Assembly (NCBI GenBank): GCA_030272585.1
Contig: BSYQ01000012.1
Coordinates: 2,542,001 to 2,606,000, forward strand
Direction of reading: 5' to 3'
Origin: Bryopsis sp. KO-2023
Taxonomy: Eukaryota; Chlorophyta; Ulvophyceae; Bryopsidales; Bryopsidaceae
DNA: 64,000 nt
Shown: positions 11,458 to 24,200 of the stretch, one piece after another
Layout: every line of letters begins with the position of its first letter
Numbering within the stretch: position 1 is the first letter of the stretch
Program-made: the position numbers and the translations under genes
Notes under the pieces: generated by a model
Seen by the model: the letters and a program-made list of their open reading frames with translations, nothing else
What the model was told of the DNA's origin: nothing
Databases searched by the model: none

Positions 11458-14400
11458 TTAATTGCAAAACAAACATATGGTGCCATCCGCCCCTGCTGTG
11501 AATATCCACGGTTGGGTTGGATGGAAGGCGCAATCTAACACTCCAGAAAAGTTGGTGATGGTGTGGCCTTTCAGAATTTTCAGCGGAACGATGAAGGCAT
11601 TGGTCAGCAAATCGTTGTAGACCATCCCATGAAATATCTGCACCAATAAAAACTCCAGTTAGGAAAAAAAATCTGGAAAAAAAAACAAAAACGAATATAA
11701 CAACCCGTTTCTTTTTTAAACTACAAAAAAAATACCAAGTTTTGGGGTTTTGACAGTTAAAACTGTTTCCACTCTGGAAAAAATCTCAAAAAAAAAACTT
11801 CGATAAAAAAATATGGACATTTGCGCAATCCTTTGTCAGTAATGACAGACTTCGCTCCCCCCCCCAAAAAAAAAAATAAAAAAAAATCACCTAGTCCTGA
11901 ATGCATCACACAAGAAGTCTTGAAAATAACTGTACAAAGCGGTCCCTTCAACCCCTTCTTTCTTAAATCTGCGACACTCACTTGCACTGTTCCATCATCG
12001 GAGGCCGAGGCAAACAATGGGTAAGACCTGTGGTAAGCCACGGATCGAATCGGTTGCTTGTGGAACTTAAGGGCTTTGTATGGCCGGCTGGAGATGTCCA
12101 GGTCAAACCAACACAACCGTTCGTCGTCCCCTCCCACTATCAAATTGTCGCCTCCGGGGTGGATGGCCAGCGAAGTCATCACACCTCGGCTTCCAGACAG
12201 CTTCTTGATCAAGGTCTGCTTGGTCAGGTTGTACACTCGGACCTTTGGGGGGGGGGGGGGCAGCAGTTTTGAACATTTAATTCTATATGTTTTGTATTGT
12301 TTTTCCTTCCATCTTTTTTTTTGGAAAATCTCCAGTGATGTGCAACTGGAAACCAATTTTCTGAAAAATTTCCAGAACGCTGAGGTCTATGGACAGAGTC
12401 AGGGAATGAGAAAAGGAATAATTAATTGAAAATTTAAGATGGGTGATGTCCAGCTGATACCACAGGGTCATCTAAAAAAAAAGAAGAAAAAATCGGCCAT
12501 CTGGCTATACTCACATTGTTTTCTGACTGTACAAACAAGATGGGCTTGAAAGGGTGGAACAGAACTTTGACCACTTTGCCTTTCGATTTCCTGAAAGGAT
12601 TTTGGCTGGCCTTCTTGGACAGTCGATGAACGGTCACTGCCTGTCGAAGAATCGTAAAAAATAATAATAAATAAATTTAACAAAAAAGAGTGAAAAAAAA
12701 AGGACACAAAAAGCAAAGCATCCAACCAACCCCTCCCAAGGACAAAACAAATCGACAACAATTTAAAAGAGGTTTCACTGTCATTCTCAGAGTTTATTTT
12801 ATTTTGTTTTATTTCTTTTTTGCGGGGAGTGCGTGGATGAATGGGCGTAACATCCGTCAACAATTCATTCTTCCTCCTGAAAAATCTGGATATATTTTCC
12901 CTTTTTTTCCCCTACCTTGCTGTGACCCTCCGGAGCAACCGAAACGAAATAGTCTCCTTGGCAATGCCAAACCACTTGCTTCACCAAAAATTTATGGTGG
13001 ATTTCCAGCCCCAGTTTGTCCTCCCTTTCCACCCAGGAAACCGGCTGTTTGATTTCCTCTCTGAATTTCTGGTTGGGCAGTCTCACGACTTTCCTGGAAA
13101 TTTCCCTGGTTTCTTCATCCCCCACCTCAGCAGGCAACAGCAAAACTCTCTTTCCGGCAGCCGCTGAAATCACCCTGGTATTTGCTTGAGGGCACCATGC
13201 CACAGAAACGACAGGGGTGTCAAATTGCCAGGTGTGCAAGCATCGGCCTGTTCGAATCTGCCAAGAAAGGGCCGAAAAACAAAAAGAGTGCCAGTCAGCA
13301 TTGTTTTACAAACTAAAAAATAAAAATAAATGAAAGTGGGTTCGTTTAATCCAAAAATTGAGAAAGTCGACATGATCCGAAAAATTCGAATATATATATG
13401 TATAACATAATATTTCATTATCTCGAGCACATTAGAAAAAAGCAAAAAAGAAAAGTGAAAAAATACCCTGCATAAATCAAGCTGCTCGTTTATCTTAAAT
13501 AAAACCGGTTTGTTTTTTCCAATCCCATTGTTTCGGTCATCAAAACAGAACACAAGGGAGGAGGCAAAACAACTACACAGAAGCAAACTATACAACAGGA
13601 ATACGCACATTAGAAAAACTGACGCTGGACTTCTAGTTTCGTACCTCCCAGATTTTCAGCGCTCCATCATCTCCACCGGAGGCCAACCATTGGCCGGAAG
13701 CATCCGGAGCCACACTTCGAATCTGAAAATCACCCAACAAAAAAGTCAGACAAAACAAGGATGAAAAAAGTAGGAAAAAAAGAAGATTCAGCCACGGTGG
13801 GTTGTATGTTATTCATCGAGAAGACCAAATTGTTATTTTTTTTTAATTTAATATTACAATTGCTATTTATTTGTTACTATAATAAATTTATCTGTTACAC
13901 TAATTGTTATTCTCTAACAAAAACAAAAGAATATTTACTTTAAATAAATATCGAGGGTGCCCCCTGGGGTGTGTTACCTTTCCGGCGTGACCCGTGTATT
14001 TGATGTAGAGCATGCTGGGGAAGGGCTGCAAGTCTCTGGGTTTGGGTAGCTTCGGAAGGAACGATTCTGAAGTCAATTTTTGGAAAGGCTTTTTCCGCGC
14101 AGCTCGTGGGCAGAGGTACAAATCCAAACACCGTTCGAACGCTTCGTTGATATATCGCTCAAACGCTGGAACCTTCACACCAAAAAGCAATACAAAAATA
14201 GTGGAGCAGTTTCGGTCCTTCAGGTGGAAGTAGGGAAAAAGAAAACTGGGGAAACAGGGAAAAAAAAATTGGGGGGAGGGGAGGGGGGGTTCCCTCCCTG
14301 AGATACTTTCTGGGCTGATATGCTTTCTTTTTGTTTTCTGCTTACCTTTCTCAGAGAATCGTAGCCCTTTGGAATGAAGAGTGGGTTATCCTCAGTACCT

Positions 14401-16944
14401 TCTCGTAATGCATTTTGGTCTTCCAAAGCCTCTCGTTCCTCCTAAGACAACGAAAAGAACAAAAAAGAAAAGGAAGTTTCAGGTTTATGCATTTTTCGAA
14501 TGGTGCGAAAGTATGAACACAGAGCTATTATCACACAAAAGTCACAAATGACGACCTTTCCGCTCAGGGACAAAAAAAACACAAAAAACAGTGTACATTT
14601 GCTCCCCCTACCCCCCCCCCCCCCAAAAAAAAAAAAAAAACACCCACCAAAACACCACAAGCTAAAGTATTAAAGAAAAAACAACTTGAATAACGAAAAT
14701 TGAGGATCCGACAATCCACATGTGTGCCGGACTTTCTCACTCTCTGCTTTAACATTAATCACAATACCTCTGTTGGTAAATACTCCTTCGACGGGTTGTA
14801 CGATTCGGCATGGTCTGGAAGGTCTTTCTTCGGAGCAGGTATGTATGACAGACCAGCAGCCGTCCTTTCCCCGGGCTGTGCATCATCATCCCACATCAAA
14901 TAGACCGAAGGCTCGGATGGCTTCGGCCGCTTCGGCTTTAATTTTCCTCTTCTTATCTCCCTCACCAATTTTAGGACGATTTTTTCCTCATGCTCGGAAG
15001 GGATGAATCTGGTAGGGAACTCAAAGAAACAGGTCAGGTCTTGTTGTATCAAAATCACTACATGAAAAAGAAAAGAGTGAATTTGCATAATAGTAGTGTC
15101 AATTATGCCCATTTTCACTTCCTGATTTCTAAGAATTCGAAATCGAATTTCTGAGCAACAGTGAGCTGCAGGAAATACTTGGAAGATTTCGTTTCTTCGA
15201 AACGAAAATACGGCATGAAGGCAAATTTAGAAACGAAACATACAGAGACCCATATTGGTGATACACCTTGAACAGAACACATTATTTTTAATCTTGAAAC
15301 GAGGTGGACTGGCATTCAGAATTACAATTTTTTTTATTTCTGTGTGCCATACCTTGCTTTTGGTTTTGGTCTGCTGATGAGAGGGTGAATTCTAGGTTTC
15401 GAGGTGAACCAAGGTTCCGGCATCCAATGGGGGTCCACATCCACGTGGGGAAATTTTCCCTTTCTTATCCTCATTAACATTTTCAGTTCTTCCCTGTTGA
15501 AACAAATAAAAAAGCAATGTTCGAAAAGAAAGCATTCGAAGGCGACAAAGGACCTTGTGTGATGCAGCAAATCTTCCATTTCTGTTTTGGGGAAAAAATA
15601 TATATATTTTTAATTTTTCAATTCACGGCAAAAAAAAGCAATATTCCTTCTTAGATTTTCTGTTGTCTGACATGCGAATATGATGGGTTGCGCTTTAAGG
15701 ACTTCCAATTAAATAAGACTTAAAATAGTCAACACAAATCCATTTAGTTATTTGTTTATTTACTTGTTTTCCTATTTTTAGAATGCTAGTTGTTGCAAGA
15801 AGCAGCGCAACCAACAGCCCCCCCCAAAAAAAAACAAAAACAAAACGTACCACTGCTTATTTTCTCCCTTTCATTCCTGTGTCCAGATTGAAATTACCAA
15901 CACATTTAATATCACAAAATGTTATATTTCGGAAATAAAATTTACCTAGTTAGCTCCACCTCTTCGTCATTGTATTCGTCATAAATAGTTCTCACCATCC
16001 CATCATTGTCCATTCTTTCCAGCAACAGATCCAATCGATCCTTTCGATCTTGCTTCCCCAATTTCTTCCCAGTCAAATCATAACCGATGTGATCCTCATG
16101 CTTGTACCATTCCAAGGGAACATCTCCGACTACAGAGAAAATCAGAAAAAAACAAATTAAATCTATGTATACTATATTGAGCTGGATTTTTACCAAGGGC
16201 AGGGCTAAATCACCTCCTTGTGGACAGCCTTCGTTGGGCAAGTTTGCCTAATGTAAATTAAACATTCATTCATTCATTCATGCGAAAAAAATATTTTAAA
16301 AAGAAAGCCTACATGAAAGCCTTTCTCACCCCCCCCCCCTGGTGTCCCCCTCTGTGATTTCATGGGGAGAAACACCAGCGGATCTTAACAAAACATCGGG
16401 GCAGAGATTTCCCGATACTGACCTGTGTTCCGATTAGGTCGTTCATCCTCTGAAGAGTCGCTCCCTGGATCATCAGGCCGGGCTTCCCCCCTGCTCCATT
16501 CAACAGAAATAAACTTTTTACATGTAAATTTTTGTAAGATGTTCATGACATTTCATAACATCTGAATGCTGTGATGCATGTAGACCCATTCCATCAATCC
16601 GTGTGGTGTCCAAACCTCAGCATTCGAAATTCTGGGCCCTGTCCTGATTATACCCAACACTTGGTTTTTGGCTGTTGAGACTTTGGTTCTTTTTTTCCAG
16701 CCTCTCTGTCAGATCAGCTTCCCCACCTTTCAGAATCGTCGTCGCCCCTGAGGGACGCCCCACTGTCTTCTTCTTCATCTTTTCCTTCGTCGAGATCAAC
16801 CTCTTCAGACTCCTCGCCGCTACCCTCAGAAATCTGCTCGACCTCGTCGTCGCTGGCGAACTGCAAATTGTCCAAATCGACGGGTTCGGGCTCCAGCTTT
16901 TTCGTGCCTCCGGCTGGAGCTAATCCTCTCGACCGCTTCCCCAT
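11458..16944 (-). CDS. BOP1: Ribosome biogenesis protein BOP1 (Erb1 homologue)
   Basis: BOP1/Erb1 is a PeBoW-complex subunit needed for 27S/32S pre-rRNA processing and 60S assembly in the nucleolus. Twelve exons with fully consistent phases: 16944-16727, 16490-16423, 16129-15946, 15493-15353, 15008-14768, 14441-14346, 14172-13978, 13722-13645, 13257-12916, 12640-12515, 12242-11982, 11637-11458, giving 709 aa, normal for the family. An acidic N-terminus ([17 protein letters not shown]) precedes the BOP1NT signatures [38 protein letters not shown] and [15 protein letters not shown]-terminal WD40 propeller follows ([41 protein letters not shown]). The acceptor before 12242 follows an uninterrupted C14 tract. 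The gene sits inside the 25 kb inverted-repeat interval, divergent from the beta-helix gene. Confidence 0.96.
16201..16283 (+). repeat. Dispersed intronic repeat, copy A, with (ATTC)n tail
   Basis: About 70 bp beginning AGGGCTAAATCACCTC and including GCCTTCGTTGGGCAAGTTTG, ending in a CATTCATTCATT simple repeat. A close copy lies at 31098-31170. Here it sits in BOP1 intron 2. A short body with a simple-repeat tail is typical of SINE or LINE 3' ends. Confidence 0.75.
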
Positions 16945-17646
16945 TTTCGAGCACTCCGTTTAAGGCCGACTGCAAATTTCACCACGTCCCAGCTCGGAAA
17001 ATAATCGCCGCCCCCCTTGGAGACAAGAAAAAGATATGACAGTAATGCGAGCTGCGAGTCTGACATAGCGACATCCTCATACTTTCATCAGAAAAAAGTG
17101 TGATACAGCCACCCGATCAGCGTTTTCTCAAATTTGGAAGTGCATGTGGTTGTGAGCGTGATTTCAATCCAACGTAACGCACGAATCACATGCTCATAAC
17201 GCCAATTCACCTCCTCGTTTCTACACCTCACACTGTTTTGGAGTGCCTTTGCTCAAACTTTCACGCAGTATTTTCGGAGACCCATCCTGAACCCATCGAA
17301 TCGTGTACTTTGAAAAAAAAACCATTTTCGCTTCGACGAATTCGACGAAAAAAAAACAGGCCGCTGGACCAACGAAAAGCCAACAGAACGTGATCGAGAA
17401 GAGAGAAGAAATCTTGGACAGCCAGGAACGCCAACGTCAAATCGATCGTCTGACGCCGAGGATCGAAAATCGTCCGTTTAAAAACAGAAAAGCACGGCTG
17501 CGGTGCTTCTTGTCAAAAATCGATATCAAACGAATATAAAAACTAACCTGGACGTGTTGAAAACAACGGAGCCCTATTCTTGTGCTGTTTATACTCATAT
17601 GGCTGGGTAGTACCCAGGGTGTGAAACGAAGAGTGGTGATATTATT
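16945..17646. promoter_or_regulatory. Divergent intergenic region, BOP1 / beta-helix gene
   Basis: 702 bp between two start codons on opposite strands, so it must hold both promoters. No clear TATA box or repeated motif was recognised. Short frames here have no coding support. Confidence 0.5.
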
Positions 17647-20600
17647 ATGAACGCCCATCGGCAGTTTTTCGTTTTGCTGTTGTTGGCGAGCTGCTGCTGC
17701 GCGCAAGAATCTACTGCAACCGGTGAGTTTTTCGCGGCGCTCCTTCCTCATTCGCGTTTCTCCGATAACTGCAGTACTCGAACGGAGGGAAGAAAAATAG
17801 TTTTACGCGCGTTTGCTTGTTTTCTTTTTCGGATCACCAAATGAAGTCTGCGAGCGGGGGAGAGATCTATTTTTTTCTTTTTTGGTACTTGCTTCGAGGC
17901 GTCGCGGTGTCGAGCTGCGAGAGGGGGGCGAGAGGGCGTCCGATTGAAATTTTCGCGAAATGTTTTCTTCGGGAAAACCTGGCTTCGAGCGAAAAGCGTG
18001 AAACGGCGTCTTCACGCCCGCGTCCTGGTTACTCTTTTTCGCCATTCCTGGCCATGCAAAGACAATCACACTTTTTTTTTTTTGGAAAATGGATCAGAAG
18101 AAAGGAGACTTCTGTGGGATGGTGTTTTTTTTGGTTCATAATCTGCTCCTGTTTCATGTGGTTCCCCACCAGCATCAGAAAACTGAAAGTTTATTTTTTT
18201 GCTTCATGTACATAAGCAACCCTGAAATTGGTGTCCTCCAAAAAGGATGCATGCATCCACATGGAGTAGAAAATTCAGAAAATTTGACGTAACCAAAAAA
18301 TGAAGAAGGTTACACTCACACGATTCATATAATTAATAAATCTATACATGTATATTATTCATTTTTTCCGGGGTTTGCTTTTCATCGAGGAAGAATGAAA
18401 GTACATATTCTTTTCGAAATGAAGATACTTCAAAAGCGGATATAGGATGGTTGTTGTTCCGCGGTGCAACAGACCATGAAATTTCTAACGAAAGTTTACA
18501 AAGCTGAGCTTTTATTTTGTTTTGTTTTGTTCTGTTTTTTTTTTCTTTTTTCCATCCACAGGATCGACTGGAATACCATCGATCGATGTGGTCGTCGGGC
18601 AGGATTTCCTGCAGGACGCCGTCGATGATATCCCGGACGGAGGGATTATCAATTTGATTTACGAAGATCAGAATGTTTTGGATGAGGAAATCTTCATAGA
18701 GGACAAAAGCGTAACTATCAAGGGCAGAGGAAAAAACGGCCCAAGGCTGTTGGTGGATGCTGATGCTGTATTTGATGCTGCGTTTAACATCTAGTGAGTA
18801 GATCGTGAAGGGAAGAAGAAGTGTAACCCCCTCCCCCCCCCCCAAAAAAAAAAATGAAACAGAAGGAAGAATCGAAGATTGGGTTCATAGGAAATTAGGT
18901 TAAATCATGAATCCGATGTTCGGTTTTTTTCCCTTTTTTTCATGATTTCCCATGAAATCGATGGGTTTGTTTGAGGTTATGGTCGTGTAGTGACAGACAT
19001 AGGGCAGACGTAGATTGTGATCCTGTCTGGAATTAGTCAGGATGACTAAGCTTCACGATTCCATTTTGTTGGGAGTTGCCTGTGGATATATGAGATGTTT
19101 GGTTCGGATCATGAAATGGCATTTTTCACAGTTCTTTATTTTTCACGTTTCGACCAATCATTCCTAGATCCTGAAATTGGGAGTTGAGAAATTTCCTATA
19201 AGTGTGAGCGTGATAAAAAGTTTTTTTCTGCTCGAAAATTTTGAGTTTAAAAAAAAAATAGAAAATTGAGATATGTGTCATTGATGCTTGGCATAAAAAC
19301 TTCTGGACTAACTTTTTGTTCTTTTTTTTGTTTTCTTTGCTTTTTGGGGACGGTGTCGGTGAATAAAGTTTGCTTGGGATGGTAAAGTTTGTGGATTTCA
19401 ACTTTGAGAATTTCCCTAAGCAACTCATAGAGGTCTTCCCATCCACAGCAGCTGAAAAAACTATTACAGGAAGTCTGGAGGTAAACTTTCAGTAATTATA
19501 GAGACTGCACTTTTTTTTGTATGAAACATTAACGACAAACTTATGTGACCTTTCTGTATATTTCTTTCTGCCCTCCCCCTCCCCAAAAAAAAATAAATAA
19601 AAATAAATAAAATAGATATGCCCTTTCTCTTTTGGGATGTCCACTACAGATAAAGATTTTTTTTCGTTTCTTTTTGAGCAGTTGGGATTTCTGGTTCTTT
19701 TTTCTGGCTCAGCGATGTGGTGCCTTGACTAAAAATGAATTATTTTAGATTGCCTTATCCTTGCACAGCCGTATGAATAGAAGGACATGTAATTCCTAGA
19801 TAGAAGGATATGTAATACAGGCAAGTTTGATTCACTTTTGCTAGTTAAATTAGTCATGAATGTTCCCTCCAAAAAAGCAAGTTTTCAGAAGATGATGTTT
19901 AAAAGGAAAAAAAAAGGAAAAAAACAGCTCAATCATGTGATCAATCAAATCCATGCAGGGCTGAAATCCTAGCGATTTCCGTAGCAGACTGCAGGTCAGT
20001 TTCTTCTTTATTTCTTTGGTGCTTTTATTTCCTCAAGTGCTGTTGCTGGGTTGTGAAACAATGACTATATGAGGGTTTGCATGCATGCAGACATAAATAT
20101 ATATTTCGTCTTCATTTCTGGCTTTTCCAGGTCGAGTCGTGCCGATTCAAGAATATCACGGAGACCGTTATTGTTTTGCACCTAGATTTGGACCTGCTGT
20201 TCTCCAACCTGGTGGTAAACGATTGCGATTTCATCGGGAATGGGGCCGCGATTGCGTCGGAGAGTTTCTACAAAACGGGCACCCCAGAGGAGCGATTGCT
20301 TCGCATAACGAACACGCGGTTCGTGAGACAGACTGGCGCGACGAACGCGGCGGCGCTGTCCGTCCTCGCCGTCGATGGCGAAAGCTCCACCGACAAAGGA
20401 CCGCCCGAGGAAGGCCCCCCGTCTGTGGATATCGTCAACTGCACCTTTTCGGAAAACTCGCTGGGAGGGGTGAACATGGAGGGTATCTCGAGACTGAAGG
20501 TTCTGGGGTCGATTTTCGAGAAGAATGAAGTGACCGAGTTTTCCCCCTTCGGCGGGGCTATGGACTTGAGGAACTGCTATTTTGTGGAGGTCAGGACGTC

Positions 20601-21214
20601 TAGGTTTTCGAACAACAAGGCCTTGACGGGCGGCGGCGCGGTCGCGATCTCGACGGCAAAAATCACGGTGATGTCGAAGGTGGTTTTTGAGGGGAACTCG
20701 TGTGACGAGGATGGCGTCGGCGGGGGGTTCTACTGGGAAGACCACGAGGCGAACCTGGGGGCAGGAGGATTCGGTGACGTCGAGGTGGAGTTTCAGTGGT
20801 CGGTAGACATCACAAACTGCACTTTCGTCGGAAACGTAGCGTACCAAGGAGGAGGGGCGTTCGCCATGGGAAGGAACGTGAACGGGGAAATTCTGGGAGG
20901 ATTCAGGGTGGCGAAATCTTTCTTTATCGGAAACGAAGCGGTCGACGCAGCGGGAGGCTTCGGCTTTTGGTCAGACTCCGTGCTGAGACTGGGGTCGACG
21001 GACTTCATAGGAAACAAAGCGGATCGAGGCGGGGGCGTAGCACTGGCGCTGAGTGGAAGTAAGTGGCGGAGGGGGGGCGCGAGTCTAAACCGTAGTCTGA
21101 GAAGAATCCGTTTTGGCGGCGATTTCTGTCAGTTTCTGTCAGAACAACTTATGACAAAAACTTCGTTTCGTTGCCAGATACCTTGAAAAACCAAGTTTCT
21201 GTCATTGCCGCCGC

Positions 21215-21247
<33 letters not shown>

Positions 21248-24200
21248 TGGCGGCGGCCGCGACGCTCCAAAGGATCGTCGCTCGACTGACGACTATTTGA
21301 CGTTTTTTCCGGAACCTTCGTCGGTTTATCCTCGAACGAAAGCTTCGCGAAACCGATAGACGTTCTCGAAAGATTCCCTGTCAAGAAAGGTCTTCTCCTT
21401 GTTTCGAGGATCGTCGGTCGGTCGTTCAGACATCGCACGGTATAGTTTTCTCGTATACAATCCAAAGGTCCGTATCCTTCCTCGCTGACTCTTCCTTGGT
21501 TTGATTGCCCAGCCGGGATCCTGAGCAAGGATTTTTTCTACAACAACACGGCAGCGGTTGCGGGAGGTGGCCTTTTTGCGCTGAGTTTGAAGAGCATGGA
21601 TATCAAGGAGTCATCCTTCGTGAAGTCGTTCGCCAGCGAAGGGGGGGCCATGATGCTGGACGGAGTGCAGCAAACGGAAATCAGAACCACCACATTTGTC
21701 GAAAATTATGCCACTTTGGGCGGCGGTCTGCTGCACGTTGCCAGGAGTTTGATTCAAAACAGGTTGAAGCTGGACGCCTCCACTTTTGAAGGGAACACTG
21801 CTTCCATCTTGCCGGAGTACCAGAATTTGGATGGGTTGAGGGAACTGCTGAAAGGGGGTGCCGGCGCAATGGCGTTGCTCGGACTGGAAAATCCTGACAA
21901 GGGGTCGCTGGATGCTGAGATCACCGGAACGAAATTCGTTCGAAACAAAGCTGATGGAGGAGGTCAGTAAAATCGATGAAACAAAATGCCAATTATAAAA
22001 GATGTTTTGTTTTGTTTTGTTTTCTTAATTGTTTTTTCCAGTTGGAAAAACTTGGTGACTTCGCTCTCTGGACAAAATAAAATGGAGCCTTGATTCTAGA
22101 AAATTATGAGAACCCCTCAAACCACCCCAAATCCCCATCAGGACAAACTGATGCTGGTCTGTCTTTCTATTTTCCTCGATGGGTGAGTGAAACTTTTTGA
22201 AACAAAGGTGTACGTTGTGTTTTATCAGGTGCAATGTTTGTTGCGACCAACAAAGGATCCACTTTCTCTGATCTCCATGTCAAAGTGTCATTGTGTGAAT
22301 TCGACGGAAACATCGCCCTCGAAGCTGGTGGCATCATGTTGGTCGACAAAGTCAATGGTATCGAAGTCCAATGCGACGCTGGCGGACCCTACAAAACATT
22401 GGATGCTCTTTTCCCAACGTTTTGCTCGAACTGGAACACCACGAGAGCTCCACCACCCCAAAACCACACCAATCAGGTGACCTACGTCAAGACTGGGATC
22501 CCCATACCTTTCGGAGAGGCGATCGCCAGTTTTCTCGTCGGCAGGCTGGAGGCGAGCCCTAACAAAACGACTGGAAACTTGAGTGGCAAACCCCTCCCGG
22601 AAATCTCTGTGCTTCCGTTCGATCTGTTTGGACAGAGCATGACGTCCCCTATTCTTGGCCGGGCTATTGAGGTAATGTCAGGGGAAATCAACAGGCAAAA
22701 AGTGTTTGAAGTTTTCTGTGGGCATCATAGATGTACTCATTTAGCATGCCTGCATTTGTATCTACATATCATCATCATCATGCATGTGCATGCATGCATG
22801 CATGGGATGTGGAAAATATGCCCATGTCATCAACTCATCTCACGTTGCTCTGTGGATGCAGATGCGTTCAGTAACAGATGACGCAGATTTGACCCTCACA
22901 GGGACGACCGTTGCCAAAGCTGTGAACGGTACTGCAATTTTCGATGGCCTCACAATCATCGGCGATCCAGGCAATTTTGTGGTGAACATCACAAGTCAGC
23001 TGGCCGAAAGCTTGGCAACGCCCAAGACCTTCGTCAGTTTGGAGGTGGAGCTTCGAGAATGCGTTCTCGGGGAGGTGGCGCAAGACAACAGCCTCTTTGG
23101 CTGTTTGTTGTGTTCCAATGGATTGTACAGCTTCAACAGAATGAATTCGACCTGTGATCCTTGCCCCGAAAATGCCAACTGTTCGGCATCTGTAGGAGAG
23201 AAGGGTGTTCCGGAGCGGCGTCCAGTGGTGCCGTTGGATGGGTATTGGCATTCGACCCCGTTCTCCATTCAAATGCACTTGTGTTTGAGCGACGATGCAT
23301 GCCATTTCGAAAACAGGGTGGAAAATCTGCAGTCGTTTGTGGTGGAAGACAACATTCAATGTCGCGAGGTGAGAAATCAAAATTTTTGGTGCGAGCATGC
23401 TGATGTTTCTTCTTGGCTTTTTCTTGATGTGGGCATGGGTGTGCCTGTTTTTCCATCAAGGGTCATACGGGCGTATTGTGTGGAGCTTGCGAGGAAGGAT
23501 ATGGTCATTCGAGTGTGGGGGAATGTTCCAGATGCCAGCCGACATGGATTTACGTCATGATCATCGGCTCCATTATGATCCTTTCACTTTTCCTCGTCAT
23601 AGCCACCCTTCGTGGTAATCTGTTGATGGAGCGAGAAGAACAGCATCTCGGTTCACAGGTTTATTCCCTCGATGAACACCCAGAGAACATCGAATGCTCC
23701 GAAGCCCAAGCACAGGGCGAGAAATCGCGGCCGAGTAACATGAGGGGTCTGCGGGTGGGACGTGCGAACGGTACTGCCCTCCAGGAAAGGCAGTCTCTGA
23801 ATCTCGCCTCGCTGTCGAGTGTTTCGGTGCTGGAGCGGGCGGTTGGGGAAGAAAATGAGGGGGAAAACGATGATCCAGGGCTGAAGGTGGCAGAGCTCAT
23901 GAAGGTGGGTTGCAGCGATTTGTCGATGTTATTTCTTTTGGAAAGAAAATGTGGGACACCGAGGATGGGGGTCATGCAAATATGTTGTTTGGGTGCGGCC
24001 TGAAATCACTAAGCTGTATTTTTGCATTGAGAAATTGAGTAAATGTCAGCAAATATCCGTATTTGTATTTATTTCACCAAGGAATTATTACCCGAACAAG
24101 CGTTACAAGCATCTTTTTGTTTGAAGCGAATTCGGGGGGTGTTTTGCTGTCCAGATCATGATCAATTTCGCACAAGTCACGGGAACAGCTTTCATTATTG

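Noticed and set aside
19970-19992. Possible 36-nt exon between a TCCATGCAG acceptor and GTCAGT
   Set aside because: Creates a stop in the only compatible phase. Exon 19369-19480 joins directly to 20131 in phase.
20182-20847. 221-codon minus-strand frame
   Set aside because: Shadow of the plus-strand beta-helix exon 20131-21058, which has clear repeat motifs and phases.
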